Assembly: GCA_945836915.1 (NCBI GenBank)
Contig: CAMAMO010000004.1
Coordinates: 1 to 32,724, forward strand
From: an uncultured Mediterranea sp.
GTDB taxonomy: Bacteria > Bacteroidota > Bacteroidia > Bacteroidales > Bacteroidaceae
Reading direction: 5' to 3'
Length of the DNA stretch: 32,724 nt
Shown piece after piece: positions 18,040-27,243 of this stretch. Numbering within the stretch: the first letter of the stretch is position 1; each line of letters begins with the position of its first letter. The notes below the pieces were generated by a model. The model was not told the DNA's origin, did not search any database, and saw only the letters and a list, made by a program, of their open reading frames with translations. A program made the translations under genes and the position numbers.

Positions 18040-19449
18040 TCAACCCTTTTTGTTCTGGGCAATACGTGCCTGCAACTCCCAGGTGCGAATGCGGTCCTTA
18101 TAGAGGTTGTGGGCATTCATTTTATTAATGTCGAGCGAAGCGTCGCTGTTGTCATCCCATCGGCGGCAGAGGTAAACCACGTCATACACACGGCCAATCT
18201 GGTACTTGCGGCTGAAGTTCAATCCTAAGGCATAGTCTTCACCGTAGCTTGTGTTAGGCACCTTCACCTCTCTCAGCACGGGTGTGTAGAAGGCACGCGG
18301 TGCACCCAGACCATTGATGCGCAGGGCGTTGTTTCGGCCATTCTCAGGCGTCCACTCCTTATGGTCAATGATACCCGGAGCAATCATGTTCATGTTGAAG
18401 TCGGTCATCATGTAGGTACCTACCACCATGGCGCAATTCTGCTCGTAGAAGGCGCGAACCATGGTAGTCAGCGTGTTCTCATCCTTATAGACGTCATCGC
18501 TGTCCAGCTGCACGGCAAACTTACCGCAAAGGGGGTGGTGAACACCCAGGTTCCAACAGCCACCGATGCCCAGGTCGTTGCGTTCAGGAATCAGGTGGAT
18601 GACGCGCTCATCCGCTTTGAATTCATCAATGGCCTCGGTCGTACCATCGGTGCTGTGATTATCGATGATGATAAGGTTGAATTTGAAGTCTGCCTTCTGG
18701 CTCAATACCGATTTGATGGCATCGCGGATGGTGCGGATGCGGTTGCGAACGGGGATAATGACCGAAGCCTCATAGGGGAAATCATCCTTTTCGAAAGCAA
18801 TCTTCTCGAACTTAGGCTCCAGATACCCTCCAATTTCCTTCAGATGTTCAGTGCAGGCTTTCTCCATTTCAATTTGGCGGTCGCGGTTCTTGGGATCCAC
18901 GTAGTCGAACATCTTCTCACCGCTCTTACGGGTATCCAGTTCAACCTCACTGTAGAGGAATTCGTTCATGTGTACCAGTTCGCACTTCTGGCTCAGCTTC
19001 AGACGCAGGTCATAAAGGCCAGCAAAGCGGTAATCGGCCTTCATGCGTTGAGCGGCCTCTTTCAGCTTCTCCGTGTTGAAGAGCAGTACTGAACCGAAAT
19101 CAAAATCGTCACGCAGAGAGCCCTTTTGGTAGTCGATGACTGGTGCGTTGATCTGCTTGCCCTCCTTGATTTGGTAATGGTCAGCGTAGATCATGCCCGC
19201 CTCCGTATCATCCATGATGCGAATCATGCGTTCCAAAGCAAACATGCCCAGCTGCAGCACCGTCTCCTTGGTATAAAGCAGGGTATAGGGCGATTGGCTC
19301 TTGGCGGCCATCTCCTTGATTGAGGCACTGCTGTAGGGGTTTTCTACGGTGTGAATCTCTGCTACAAGACCTGTAGCTTGTAAACCTTCCATGGTACGTT
19401 TTGCCAACTCGTCGGCTGCACATGCGATAAAGCAACTGATTTTCTTCAT
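18040..19449 (-). CDS. Family 2 glycosyltransferase, apparently soluble, with a ~220-aa N-terminal extension
   Basis: YEASVIIPVRNRIRTIRDAIKSVLSQ, NLIIIDNHSTDGT, AVQLDSDDVY (DxD-type). No TM segment evident. Confidence 0.9.
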   Translation of the reverse strand: MKKISCFIACAADELAKRTMEGLQATGLVAEIHTVENPYSSASIKEMAAKSQSPYTLLYTKETVLQLGMFALERMIRIMDDTEAGMIYADHYQIKEGKQINAPVIDYQKGSLRDDFDFGSVLLFNTEKLKEAAQRMKADYRFAGLYDLRLKLSQKCELVHMNEFLYSEVELDTRKSGEKMFDYVDPKNRDRQIEMEKACTEHLKEIGGYLEPKFEKIAFEKDDFPYEASVIIPVRNRIRTIRDAIKSVLSQKADFKFNLIIIDNHSTDGTTEAIDEFKADERVIHLIPERNDLGIGGCWNLGVHHPLCGKFAVQLDSDDVYKDENTLTTMVRAFYEQNCAMVVGTYMMTDFNMNMIAPGIIDHKEWTPENGRNNALRINGLGAPRAFYTPVLREVKVPNTSYGEDYALGLNFSRKYQIGRVYDVVYLCRRWDDNSDASLDINKMNAHNLYKDRIRTWELQARIAQNKKG

Positions 19450-19468
19450 AATCTATTTTCTATTTTTG

Positions 19469-21349
19469 TTATTGTTTTTGAGACGTGATATGACCTATTT
19501 GACCATCGGTCGAGGTGAAGATGACCTCCCCTTTACCTACGGGGAGGAGGGTATTGATGAGGGAGTTTCCCACTTTATGTTTCCACACGAGAGCTCCTGT
19601 TTTGGCATCGAGTGCATAGAGTAGTCCCTCCTTGGTTCCACCATAGACTATACCGTCATATTCCTGAGGCATCGAGGGGGCATGTTCATAGCCGAAGCCC
19701 ACATCGGTTGCCCATATCTGGCGGGGATAGTCGCTCTGTGCATCGTAGCAGACTACGCTGTCGTTCATGGTCTTGGCGTAGATTCTTTTTTTATCTTGGC
19801 TGAAGCCCATGCTCTCACGCACTTTCGACTGGAAGGTACGGTAGATGGTAGTTCCTGTCTGGCGGTCGATGGCGGTGAGTGCACGTTGTGGATCGACGAT
19901 AAAGAGACGTTTCTTGTCACCGGCTGGCCATACGGTGGCAGGTGAGAAGTGCATACGGGTTAGTCCACCGTCCCATCTCCATAGTTCTCTGCCGTCTTGG
20001 CTATCCAGTGCATAGAGGGTGTTATCCCAAGCACCGAAGATGACCTGACCATGGTCCACAAAGGGGCGTGTTTCGATGTAACCTTTCACCTTATTATATC
20101 GCCAAACCAATTGACCGTCTTTGAGGCGGATAGCGCGCATGCAGCCGTCGCTGGCTCCCACATAGGCGATACCTTTAGCTATGGTGACCGCACCCAGAAC
20201 GGGAGCTTCTGCCTCTACTTTCCAGCGTATTCTGCCGGTAGCGGTCTCAAAACCATAGATGGCTCCGTCGGCGGATCCCACCACCACTACGCCTTCTGCG
20301 GTAGCGGGAGACCCTACGATGCGTTGACCTGTCTTAGCCTGCCACAACTGGGTGCCATCGCTCAAGCGGTAGGCCGTAAGTTGTCCCTCGTCATCAGCCA
20401 CATAGAGTTGCCTCTTGTCGGCAGCCGGAGCGCAGTAGATACCTACACCGCTTTGAATCAGCCAGCCGCTCTTCACTTGAGGGTATTGTTCATTCACACG
20501 GTAGTCGGGGTATTGATCAGCTTTGCTGTTCGCTTCATAGAGCGGTTGATGCAGGGCAAAAGCAGCCTTCCTGACGGCTACTTCACCAACGCGACGTTGA
20601 TAAACGTAAATAGAGTCTTGCCTCACTTCGAAGAGTCCGTAGCCACTCTTGTGCTCCTTGTCAGGCAGCGTGCTCCGTGTCAGAATGCCGGGGATGCCAT
20701 CGTAACGGAGATTCCGGAAACTGTGGTAGTGGCCACCGACAAAGAGACGCACATTGTAGTGGCGTACCGCATCGGTCACTTCGTAATAGTTATCCACATC
20801 GCCGGGCAAGATGGGGTAGTGAGTAAACAGAATAGTTGGATTCTGCCGTCCATGCTGCTCCATCCTTTCCTGCATCCAGCGGATATCCTGTGGTACCACA
20901 TGGCCCAAGGCCATACGCATCAACGGACCAGAGTTAAAGCCTAAAAAGAGGACCCCTTGGTGCGTGAACTCAATCCGTTCACCTCCAAACACGGCTGAAA
21001 AGGCGGTGCAGCCTGAGGCGCTCCATTTCGTTTCGTGATTACCCATGATGGTATAGCAAGGGGCTTTTATCAAGTCCAGCGTCGCCTTGACCCGTTGTAG
21101 AGAGGCCTTGTCACCCTCTTCTGACAAATCACCGGTGACGAGGACAAAATCTACGCTATCTTGGGTATTGATCTGTTCAATGCAGGCTTTCAACGCCTCT
21201 TCCGCCTGTCGGTTCGTGGCGCTGAAGTGCAGATCGCTCAGCTGCGCAAAGCGGAACGGCCCCGTTTGGGCCTCTACGCCCATAACGAGGCAGACGAGCC
21301 ATGTCATCAAGGTAAGCCGGCAAATCAGAGAATAGATAGTAGAATGCAT
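19469..21349 (-). CDS. Secreted calcineurin-like phosphoesterase fused to a PQQ-type beta-propeller
   Basis: Signal peptide; QLSDLHFS, VTGDLSEEGD, MGNHETKW, FTHYPI, GGHYHSF; then repeated propeller blades (GQLTAYRLSDGTQLWQAKTG, GAIYGFETATGRIRWKVEA, NTLYALDSQDGRELWRW, GLLYALDAKTGALVWKHKVG). Confidence 0.92.
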   Translation of the reverse strand: MHSTIYSLICRLTLMTWLVCLVMGVEAQTGPFRFAQLSDLHFSATNRQAEEALKACIEQINTQDSVDFVLVTGDLSEEGDKASLQRVKATLDLIKAPCYTIMGNHETKWSASGCTAFSAVFGGERIEFTHQGVLFLGFNSGPLMRMALGHVVPQDIRWMQERMEQHGRQNPTILFTHYPILPGDVDNYYEVTDAVRHYNVRLFVGGHYHSFRNLRYDGIPGILTRSTLPDKEHKSGYGLFEVRQDSIYVYQRRVGEVAVRKAAFALHQPLYEANSKADQYPDYRVNEQYPQVKSGWLIQSGVGIYCAPAADKRQLYVADDEGQLTAYRLSDGTQLWQAKTGQRIVGSPATAEGVVVVGSADGAIYGFETATGRIRWKVEAEAPVLGAVTIAKGIAYVGASDGCMRAIRLKDGQLVWRYNKVKGYIETRPFVDHGQVIFGAWDNTLYALDSQDGRELWRWDGGLTRMHFSPATVWPAGDKKRLFIVDPQRALTAIDRQTGTTIYRTFQSKVRESMGFSQDKKRIYAKTMNDSVVCYDAQSDYPRQIWATDVGFGYEHAPSMPQEYDGIVYGGTKEGLLYALDAKTGALVWKHKVGNSLINTLLPVGKGEVIFTSTDGQIGHITSQKQ

Positions 21350-21381
21350 AATAGGGTGTAATGGATGAATGGTGAATCGTA

Positions 21382-24354
21382 TTAAGGTAGAAGGAATCTC
21401 ATCAGATGTGCCATCAACGTATTAATCTCCCTCTGAGAGGTGAGCGCCTCGATGGGGAAACCGAGGATGCAGGTGCGGTAGTCGTTACCTGTATAAGCCA
21501 CGGCAGCACTCAGTCCGTTTTCGCTGTACCGCATGATGGTCTTGGCCTCGGGTGAGGCCGGTTCAATCGCATCAGGACTCTCTACGACGTAGCTGAGGCT
21601 GTTGGGATGGTTGTAGAAAGCGAATTCCGCTTTTCCCTCGCCGTCCATAAACTCCAGGGCCTTGACCTTGCCTTCCGTAGCCGCTTGCCCTACACGCCAT
21701 TGATACTTCAGCACCTCGGTGGCAAAGCGCTTATCTTCGTCGTTACTTTGGGCTACATGGCTATCCCAGAGGTCACTGCCTACAAACGCACCGCTCACCA
21801 GCAGACGGCCTCCGCCGTGACAGTAGGCTGTCAGAGCTCTCTGCAATCCGGCTGAGAAGGTTTTGAACTCCAACGGAGAGACACCACCTCGGCCCATTTT
21901 GGTCTGGCACTGCTTACCCAATATCAGGTCGGCAGCAGGGTAATCATTCAGCTTGATTATCTCCTCTTCCACGGCCTCGTTGCTGCATGATACAAAGGAG
22001 TAACCAGCCTTCATCAGCGCCTTGCCATGGACGGCAGGGTAGTCAAAACTGTTACCGGCAATCACTTCAGTTTCATAGTTTCCGTAGCTGTCGCCAAAGC
22101 CAGAGGCGTCATCATCCATCCAAGGTACCACACGGCGAAACTCCTTCATGGAGCCGATGTAACTGATATCCTTCAGATAGGGTACACCGTGATCCACCTG
22201 GTCGAGGAAACCAGCCAGGTGGGCACCTGCTTCACCGGGAGCGGTGAAGTCGGCTGGCGCACTGATGCGGTCGAAGCCGTTGATTACAAGTACAGTTCCT
22301 TTGCTCTGAAGCGCTTTACCGGCCGAAAGGATTTCGGAGTCAAAGCTGCGGCCACCGGCGTTGACCGCTACCACCTTGTAGCTACATACCACGCCTGTAG
22401 GCAAGGTGGTGCGGAAACGGTTCTCCTTGACCACCACACCCTGATCAAAGGGCTGGTTGCCCATGCGGGTATAGACAATGTATTGTTCAGCTTTAGCCGT
22501 TGGCTCCAGCGGATCATCAACGGGTTGCCAGGTCAGTTCCACCTCATCGTCACCAATCTGACGAAGCGCCATGTGGTCCACAGCCAGCGGCTGTACCACG
22601 TAGGGCACACTCCGTTGTGAACTGATGAACTGCAGCATCCCCTTGTAGATGGCACGGCTCACCGTAAAGCGGAATCGGGGATCCAGGCCGTAGCGCATAT
22701 CGGCAAAGTTCTGGTGCGAGAGTAACTCCAGCAACATGGTAGGTACACGGGGCACGCGGGCTTCGAAATAGGATTGGTTCCACATACCTCTGCGGCTCCA
22801 CATGGGCTCGTAAAGGTTACGGATATCGTGAACGATGGCACTTTGGATCAGGTCTGTCAGATCTCGACTGAGGTAGCGCGAGGCTCCTCCTTCAAATACC
22901 CCATCGTATGAGGCGGTTTGGTAGATACCCAGCGTACCAATAATCGAGTCGTTGAGCGTCGTACCGGCATCGCTATGGAAGGCAAATGCCAAGTCAATGG
23001 GAATATGGAGACCCTCCTCGTCAGGGTTGACTGACGAACCGCCCGCCAGCCAGTTGACCCAGAGGCCGCGGCTCTTGTAGTCGTCGGTGTAGTCATTCTT
23101 GCCGTGGCTTTCTGAGTAAACCTTGTCAGGCGCGCCAGCCCACTGCAACCAGTAGCGAGCCGCTTCGCAGAAGCGGGGGTAACCGCTCACTTCACCTCGG
23201 GCGATGTTCCCCATGCCGCCACCAATCTTCACGGCATCAGCCGTTACGATTCGTCCAGCCTTGTTGCTCAGGTTCGACAGCGTAACGCCTCCTTGAGTAC
23301 CCTCTCCAAAAGGGAAAGTGCCCAGATAAATCCAGGTTCCTCCACCTATCTGTTGGTTCACCTTGAACGAGGTTTCTCCCCCTTGGTGATGAACCGTATA
23401 GAGTGCATCTTCACTGCTCTGTGGCAGTGAACGGTAAGCTACATAGACCGCATACTCGCCTGCTTGGGGTATGTTCGGAATCCACTTCGCTTCGCTGGCA
23501 GCGCCCTTCTTTATAGTCTCTATCTGGCGGAACGAACCCATTTGGAAGGGGTTCTCAAAATCCTTGTAGCAGCTCTGCTGGTGGGCGAAAGCTGTACCTT
23601 CACCTTGGCGCCAGCTTTTCACCCCTTGGCGTTCCATGTAGGTGGAATATTCATCCAGGGTGCCATCATTATCCACAATGACCTCCTGTTTCTGTATGTC
23701 CCGTTCGCGTGGCAACATCACGTTTGCTCCGGCATTCTCGAGCATCGGCACCAAGAAGGGGAGGACATAGCTTTGCGTATAGAGGTCCTCAACCGTCTGG
23801 AAGATGCGAGCCCGTTGCCACTCCCAGCGATTCAGCTTCTTCTCGTAGTACCAGCCATGGCTCTGCCAGAGGGCGATGTGGCGGCCATCCAAGCCTTTCG
23901 TTGCTCTCCACCTGGGATCAACGGGCGTAACCAGCGGCTTGCCACCTTGCGTAATCCAGGTTTTCACCTTTCTCTTCTTTCCCTTGGCTGGCTGGCGGAG
24001 AGCCAGCGGTATCTGTTCTTCAATCGCTCTGCCGTTGGTTATCAACGTCAGACGGCTATAGTCAGTGGGTACCAAAGCCTGCAAACGTTCATAAATTTCT
24101 GCTACATTGCCTTCGCGAAAGGGAATATATGAGCAGTTCATATTAGCAAAAAGCTTCAAAGTTTTACCTTCAGCAGCAACAGAGTCTATCTTGATTCGTC
24201 CGATAGAGACCTCGCGGGCGGCGATTTCGTCCAGTATTTGGCTCATCTGTTGGCGCACGTCGGTCGAAATCTCCTGAGCCTGCAGAGAGAGGCTGCCTGT
24301 AGCACACAGTGCCAGTGAGAGAAGGGAGAGGTGTTTTTTCTTCATGTCTTTCAT
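21382..24354 (-). CDS. Secreted N-acetylmuramoyl-L-alanine amidase (Amidase_3-like) with an internal golvesin/xanthan-lyase-type domain and FnIII-like region
   Basis: Candidate Zn ligands H166 (HIALWQSHGWYY), E189 (TVEDLY), H460 (FAFHSDAG); catalytic E543 (VPTMLLELLSHQN). Golvesin-like WIPNIPQAGEYAVYVAYRS...GGTWIYLGTFPF between them. Confidence 0.85.
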   Translation of the reverse strand: MKDMKKKHLSLLSLALCATGSLSLQAQEISTDVRQQMSQILDEIAAREVSIGRIKIDSVAAEGKTLKLFANMNCSYIPFREGNVAEIYERLQALVPTDYSRLTLITNGRAIEEQIPLALRQPAKGKKRKVKTWITQGGKPLVTPVDPRWRATKGLDGRHIALWQSHGWYYEKKLNRWEWQRARIFQTVEDLYTQSYVLPFLVPMLENAGANVMLPRERDIQKQEVIVDNDGTLDEYSTYMERQGVKSWRQGEGTAFAHQQSCYKDFENPFQMGSFRQIETIKKGAASEAKWIPNIPQAGEYAVYVAYRSLPQSSEDALYTVHHQGGETSFKVNQQIGGGTWIYLGTFPFGEGTQGGVTLSNLSNKAGRIVTADAVKIGGGMGNIARGEVSGYPRFCEAARYWLQWAGAPDKVYSESHGKNDYTDDYKSRGLWVNWLAGGSSVNPDEEGLHIPIDLAFAFHSDAGTTLNDSIIGTLGIYQTASYDGVFEGGASRYLSRDLTDLIQSAIVHDIRNLYEPMWSRRGMWNQSYFEARVPRVPTMLLELLSHQNFADMRYGLDPRFRFTVSRAIYKGMLQFISSQRSVPYVVQPLAVDHMALRQIGDDEVELTWQPVDDPLEPTAKAEQYIVYTRMGNQPFDQGVVVKENRFRTTLPTGVVCSYKVVAVNAGGRSFDSEILSAGKALQSKGTVLVINGFDRISAPADFTAPGEAGAHLAGFLDQVDHGVPYLKDISYIGSMKEFRRVVPWMDDDASGFGDSYGNYETEVIAGNSFDYPAVHGKALMKAGYSFVSCSNEAVEEEIIKLNDYPAADLILGKQCQTKMGRGGVSPLEFKTFSAGLQRALTAYCHGGGRLLVSGAFVGSDLWDSHVAQSNDEDKRFATEVLKYQWRVGQAATEGKVKALEFMDGEGKAEFAFYNHPNSLSYVVESPDAIEPASPEAKTIMRYSENGLSAAVAYTGNDYRTCILGFPIEALTSQREINTLMAHLMRFLLP

Positions 24355-24386
24355 TCTTGTTAATGGGTTACTTTCACACCTTCAGA

Positions 24387-25835
24387 CTATTTCTTAATCA
24401 GCAAACAGAGGCCTGCCGCCGTAATCAGTGCATTGATAATCAGCAGTTCAAAGCTAATCTGATAGCCGCCAAACCAAGCTTCGCTGTTGCTCTGTAGGAT
24501 ATAGCTTAACACTGGAGCCGCTACGGCGACAACCGGTACATAGGCATCGCGTACGGGGCGTTTGCAACCCATGCCGAAGATAAACAGACCCAAGATGGGG
24601 CCGTAGGTGTAGGCCGCTAAGCTATAGACCGCATTGATGGCACTGTCATCGTTGAGTTCGTAGAACACCACGATGGTAATCACCATGATGAGCGACATGA
24701 TGAAGTGGATCAACTTACGCGTCAAGGTCAGGTTCTTATCATCCTGTTTCTCGTTGGCGCGAAGAATGTCGATGGTAAACGAGGTGGTGAGGGCTGTCAA
24801 TGCCGAGCCCGCAGCCGAGTAGGCCGCTGCCACCAGTCCGACGATAAAGAGGATGCCGATGAAGAGGGGGAAACCGTCACTCCAGGCCACCTCGCCAAAG
24901 AGGGCGTCTCCTTTGATGCCGCTTATCTGAGGCATAAAGCGGTCAGCATACATGTAGAGTAGGGTACCGAGTACCAGGAAGAGTCCGATGACAAAGATTT
25001 GAATGGCGGCACTGACCACCATGTTCTTTTGTGACTCGCGGAAGTTTTTGCAACTTAGGGTTCGCTGCATCAGATCTTGATCCAAGCCAGTGCAGGCAAT
25101 AATCATAAAGATACCGGCAATAAACTGCTTCCAGAAGTAGCGCCCGTCGTTGGGGTCATCCAAGAAGAATATCTTGCTGGTAGGGTGGTCAGCCACGGCT
25201 GCGGGCAGGGTAGCGAGGCTCAGATCCAGATGGGATGCGATGAAGCCGATGCAGCAGATCACCGAAAGCACCAGGCAGAGCGTCTTGAGCGAGTCGGTCC
25301 AGATGAGCGACTTTACACCCCCTTGGAAGGAGTAGAGCCAGATGAGTGCCACGGTAATCACCACGTTGAGTGAGAAGGGGACCCCAAGCGGTTGGAACAC
25401 CAATGTCTGGAGAACTACGCAGACCACGAAGAACCTTACGGAAGCCCCCAGCATCTTCGAAACGAAGAAGAACCAGGCCCCTGTGCGGTACGAGGCCAGT
25501 CCGAAGCGCTTTTCCAGATAGCCGTAGATGCTGAGCAGATTCATTCGGTAGAACATTGGAATGAGTACCCACGCTACAATAATAGATCCCACAAAGAAAC
25601 CCAGGACCATCTGCATGTAGGCGTAGCCGCCTGTCAGTACCGCGCCAGGTACGGATATAAAGGTTACGCCCGATATGCTGGCGCCAATCATGGCAACAGT
25701 TGCCATATACCAGGGTGTTTTTCGGTTACCGGTGAAGAAACCGGCGTTGTCTGCTTTGCGGCCTGTAACCCATGAGATAATAAACAGCAGGGCGAAATAA
25801 CAGGCAATAGTGATAAGGATAGTCCAGGGAGTCAT
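24387..25835 (-). CDS. Sodium:solute symporter (SSS family)
   Basis: 13-TM-like; GRKADNAGFFTGNRKTPWYMATVAMIGASISGVTFISVPG, QDLMQRTLSCKN, AAYSAAGSALTALTTSFTIDI. Confidence 0.93.
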   Translation of the reverse strand: MTPWTILITIACYFALLFIISWVTGRKADNAGFFTGNRKTPWYMATVAMIGASISGVTFISVPGAVLTGGYAYMQMVLGFFVGSIIVAWVLIPMFYRMNLLSIYGYLEKRFGLASYRTGAWFFFVSKMLGASVRFFVVCVVLQTLVFQPLGVPFSLNVVITVALIWLYSFQGGVKSLIWTDSLKTLCLVLSVICCIGFIASHLDLSLATLPAAVADHPTSKIFFLDDPNDGRYFWKQFIAGIFMIIACTGLDQDLMQRTLSCKNFRESQKNMVVSAAIQIFVIGLFLVLGTLLYMYADRFMPQISGIKGDALFGEVAWSDGFPLFIGILFIVGLVAAAYSAAGSALTALTTSFTIDILRANEKQDDKNLTLTRKLIHFIMSLIMVITIVVFYELNDDSAINAVYSLAAYTYGPILGLFIFGMGCKRPVRDAYVPVVAVAAPVLSYILQSNSEAWFGGYQISFELLIINALITAAGLCLLIKK

Positions 25836-25899
25836 TGTGATGCAAACAGATTAAAGTAATGAATGAAGCGTTTTTTCTTGGAGATTTGGGGTATAGAGA

Positions 25900-27066
25900 T
25901 TACTCTTTATAGAGCAGATAGGGTCTTCTTTGTTCTTTGAAGAGCTTGACGTCGTCTTGCCATTTGGCTTTGATTTCCTCAGCACTACACCCCTTCTTAA
26001 TCATCTTGCGAACATAATCGGTGCCAATAAGCAGTTCGAAGAAGGAACGGAAGAAGTGGTCATCCATGTTGAGGTTGCGGTAGGCGTCGATGACGTAAGA
26101 GAGGTCCACGCCTCGTTTCCAAATCTCCTCATCGCTCATGCCGCTCAAATCTACGCCATAGCAGGTCTTATTGAGTTGTGGGGGATTTTTGGCTCCCTTT
26201 ACACTCCGTGGAGTAAAACTAAACTGATATCCCTTCATGTTAGGGTGACCATAAACTTGGAAGGGCTTGTCGGTACCACGGCCCAGGCTGACTGGCGTAG
26301 CCTCGAAGTAGCAGATAGAGGGGTAGAGATAGATAGACTTCATGTTGGGCAGGTTCGGACTGGGTGGAATAGGCAGTTCGTACATCGTCTGATGCGTGTA
26401 GTTCTTACAGGGAATCACCGTCAGATCGGCCACGCGTGAAGCGGGCAACCACCGTTCCCCATTCACCATCAGCGCCAGTTCGCCCAGCGTCATGCCATGA
26501 ACTACGGGTATAGGCAGCCCACCTACTCCCGATTTATACTTCATATCCAGAATCGGACCATCTACATAGTGACCGTTAGGGTTGGGGCGATCCAACAGCA
26601 ACACCTTGCGGTTATACTGTGCACAGGCATCCATCAGTTGGCACATCGTAACGTAGTAGGTATAGAATCGCAGTCCTACATCCTGAATGTCCACAATCAG
26701 AATGTCAAACTTCCGCATCGAGGTTTCGCTGGGCCGCTTTTCCTTGCCATCATAGAGCGAGAGGATAGGCACACCTGTTTTTGAATCCACTGAGCTCGAT
26801 ACATGTTCACCGGCATCCGCATCTCCGCGGAACCCATGTTCAGGCGAGAAGATAGCCACCACATTCACCCCCTTCTCAAGAAGAAGGTCAAGTAGATGTT
26901 TGTCTCCCACCATTCCCGTGTGATTGGAGAAAATAGCCACCCGTTTATTCTTTAGGATAGGCAGGTACAATTCAGTCTGCTCATCCCCCATAACCACCTT
27001 CTGGGCGGCTACAAAAGGGGGTAAGCACATCGTTAATACCATTAAGCATACAAGCAATTTCTTCAT
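25900..27066 (-). CDS. DUF1343 protein, NamZ-type exo-beta-N-acetylmuramidase (paralogue 2)
   Basis: Signal peptide MKKLLVCLMVLTMCLPPFVAAQ; FSPEHGFRGDADAGEHV, VDIQDVGLRFYTYYVTM, LDRPNPNGHYVDGP. Confidence 0.92.
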   Translation of the reverse strand: MKKLLVCLMVLTMCLPPFVAAQKVVMGDEQTELYLPILKNKRVAIFSNHTGMVGDKHLLDLLLEKGVNVVAIFSPEHGFRGDADAGEHVSSSVDSKTGVPILSLYDGKEKRPSETSMRKFDILIVDIQDVGLRFYTYYVTMCQLMDACAQYNRKVLLLDRPNPNGHYVDGPILDMKYKSGVGGLPIPVVHGMTLGELALMVNGERWLPASRVADLTVIPCKNYTHQTMYELPIPPSPNLPNMKSIYLYPSICYFEATPVSLGRGTDKPFQVYGHPNMKGYQFSFTPRSVKGAKNPPQLNKTCYGVDLSGMSDEEIWKRGVDLSYVIDAYRNLNMDDHFFRSFFELLIGTDYVRKMIKKGCSAEEIKAKWQDDVKLFKEQRRPYLLYKE

Positions 27067-27095
27067 TTTGGCGTAGATATTAGTTTAAAACGCAA

Positions 27096-27103
27096 CAAAT
27101 ATA
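27096..27103 (-). promoter_or_regulatory. -7 box of the probable main promoter for the 14-gene operon
   Basis: CAAATATA on plus = TATATTTG on minus, 30 bp upstream of the NamZ2 start codon; no obvious TTTG -33 partner. Confidence 0.6.
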
Positions 27104-27122
27104 CAAATTATTTTAATGTCCG

Positions 27123-27140
27123 ATACATTAGTTTATGTAT
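27123..27140. repeat. Inverted repeat in the -33 zone of the operon promoter
   Basis: ATACAT-TAGTTT-ATGTAT, 6-bp arms and 6-bp spacer, about 20 bp upstream of the minus-strand -7 box. Confidence 0.4.
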
Positions 27141-27243
27141 TTTTTGAATTAAATATATTATTTCACAATATAGACAGAGGTTGGTATGCTTTTTTTCATC
27201 GAATAAAATAAATAGTTGCAAATTGTATCGTTAAAAAATGCTT

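Noticed and set aside
18361-19092. Plus-strand 243-aa ORF
   Set aside because: Antisense to the GT2 gene; composition typical of a mirror frame.
19997-20944. Plus-strand 315-aa ORF
   Set aside because: Lies entirely antisense to the convincingly coding phosphoesterase-PQQ gene and shows no domain-like motif; shadow ORF.
23464-24132. Plus-strand 222-aa ORF
   Set aside because: Antisense to the amidase gene, no supporting motif or promoter.
13055-27066. Two NamZ genes as evidence of a recent tandem duplication or mobile element
   Set aside because: Protein sequences are well diverged, and no terminal repeats, transposase or integrase are visible.
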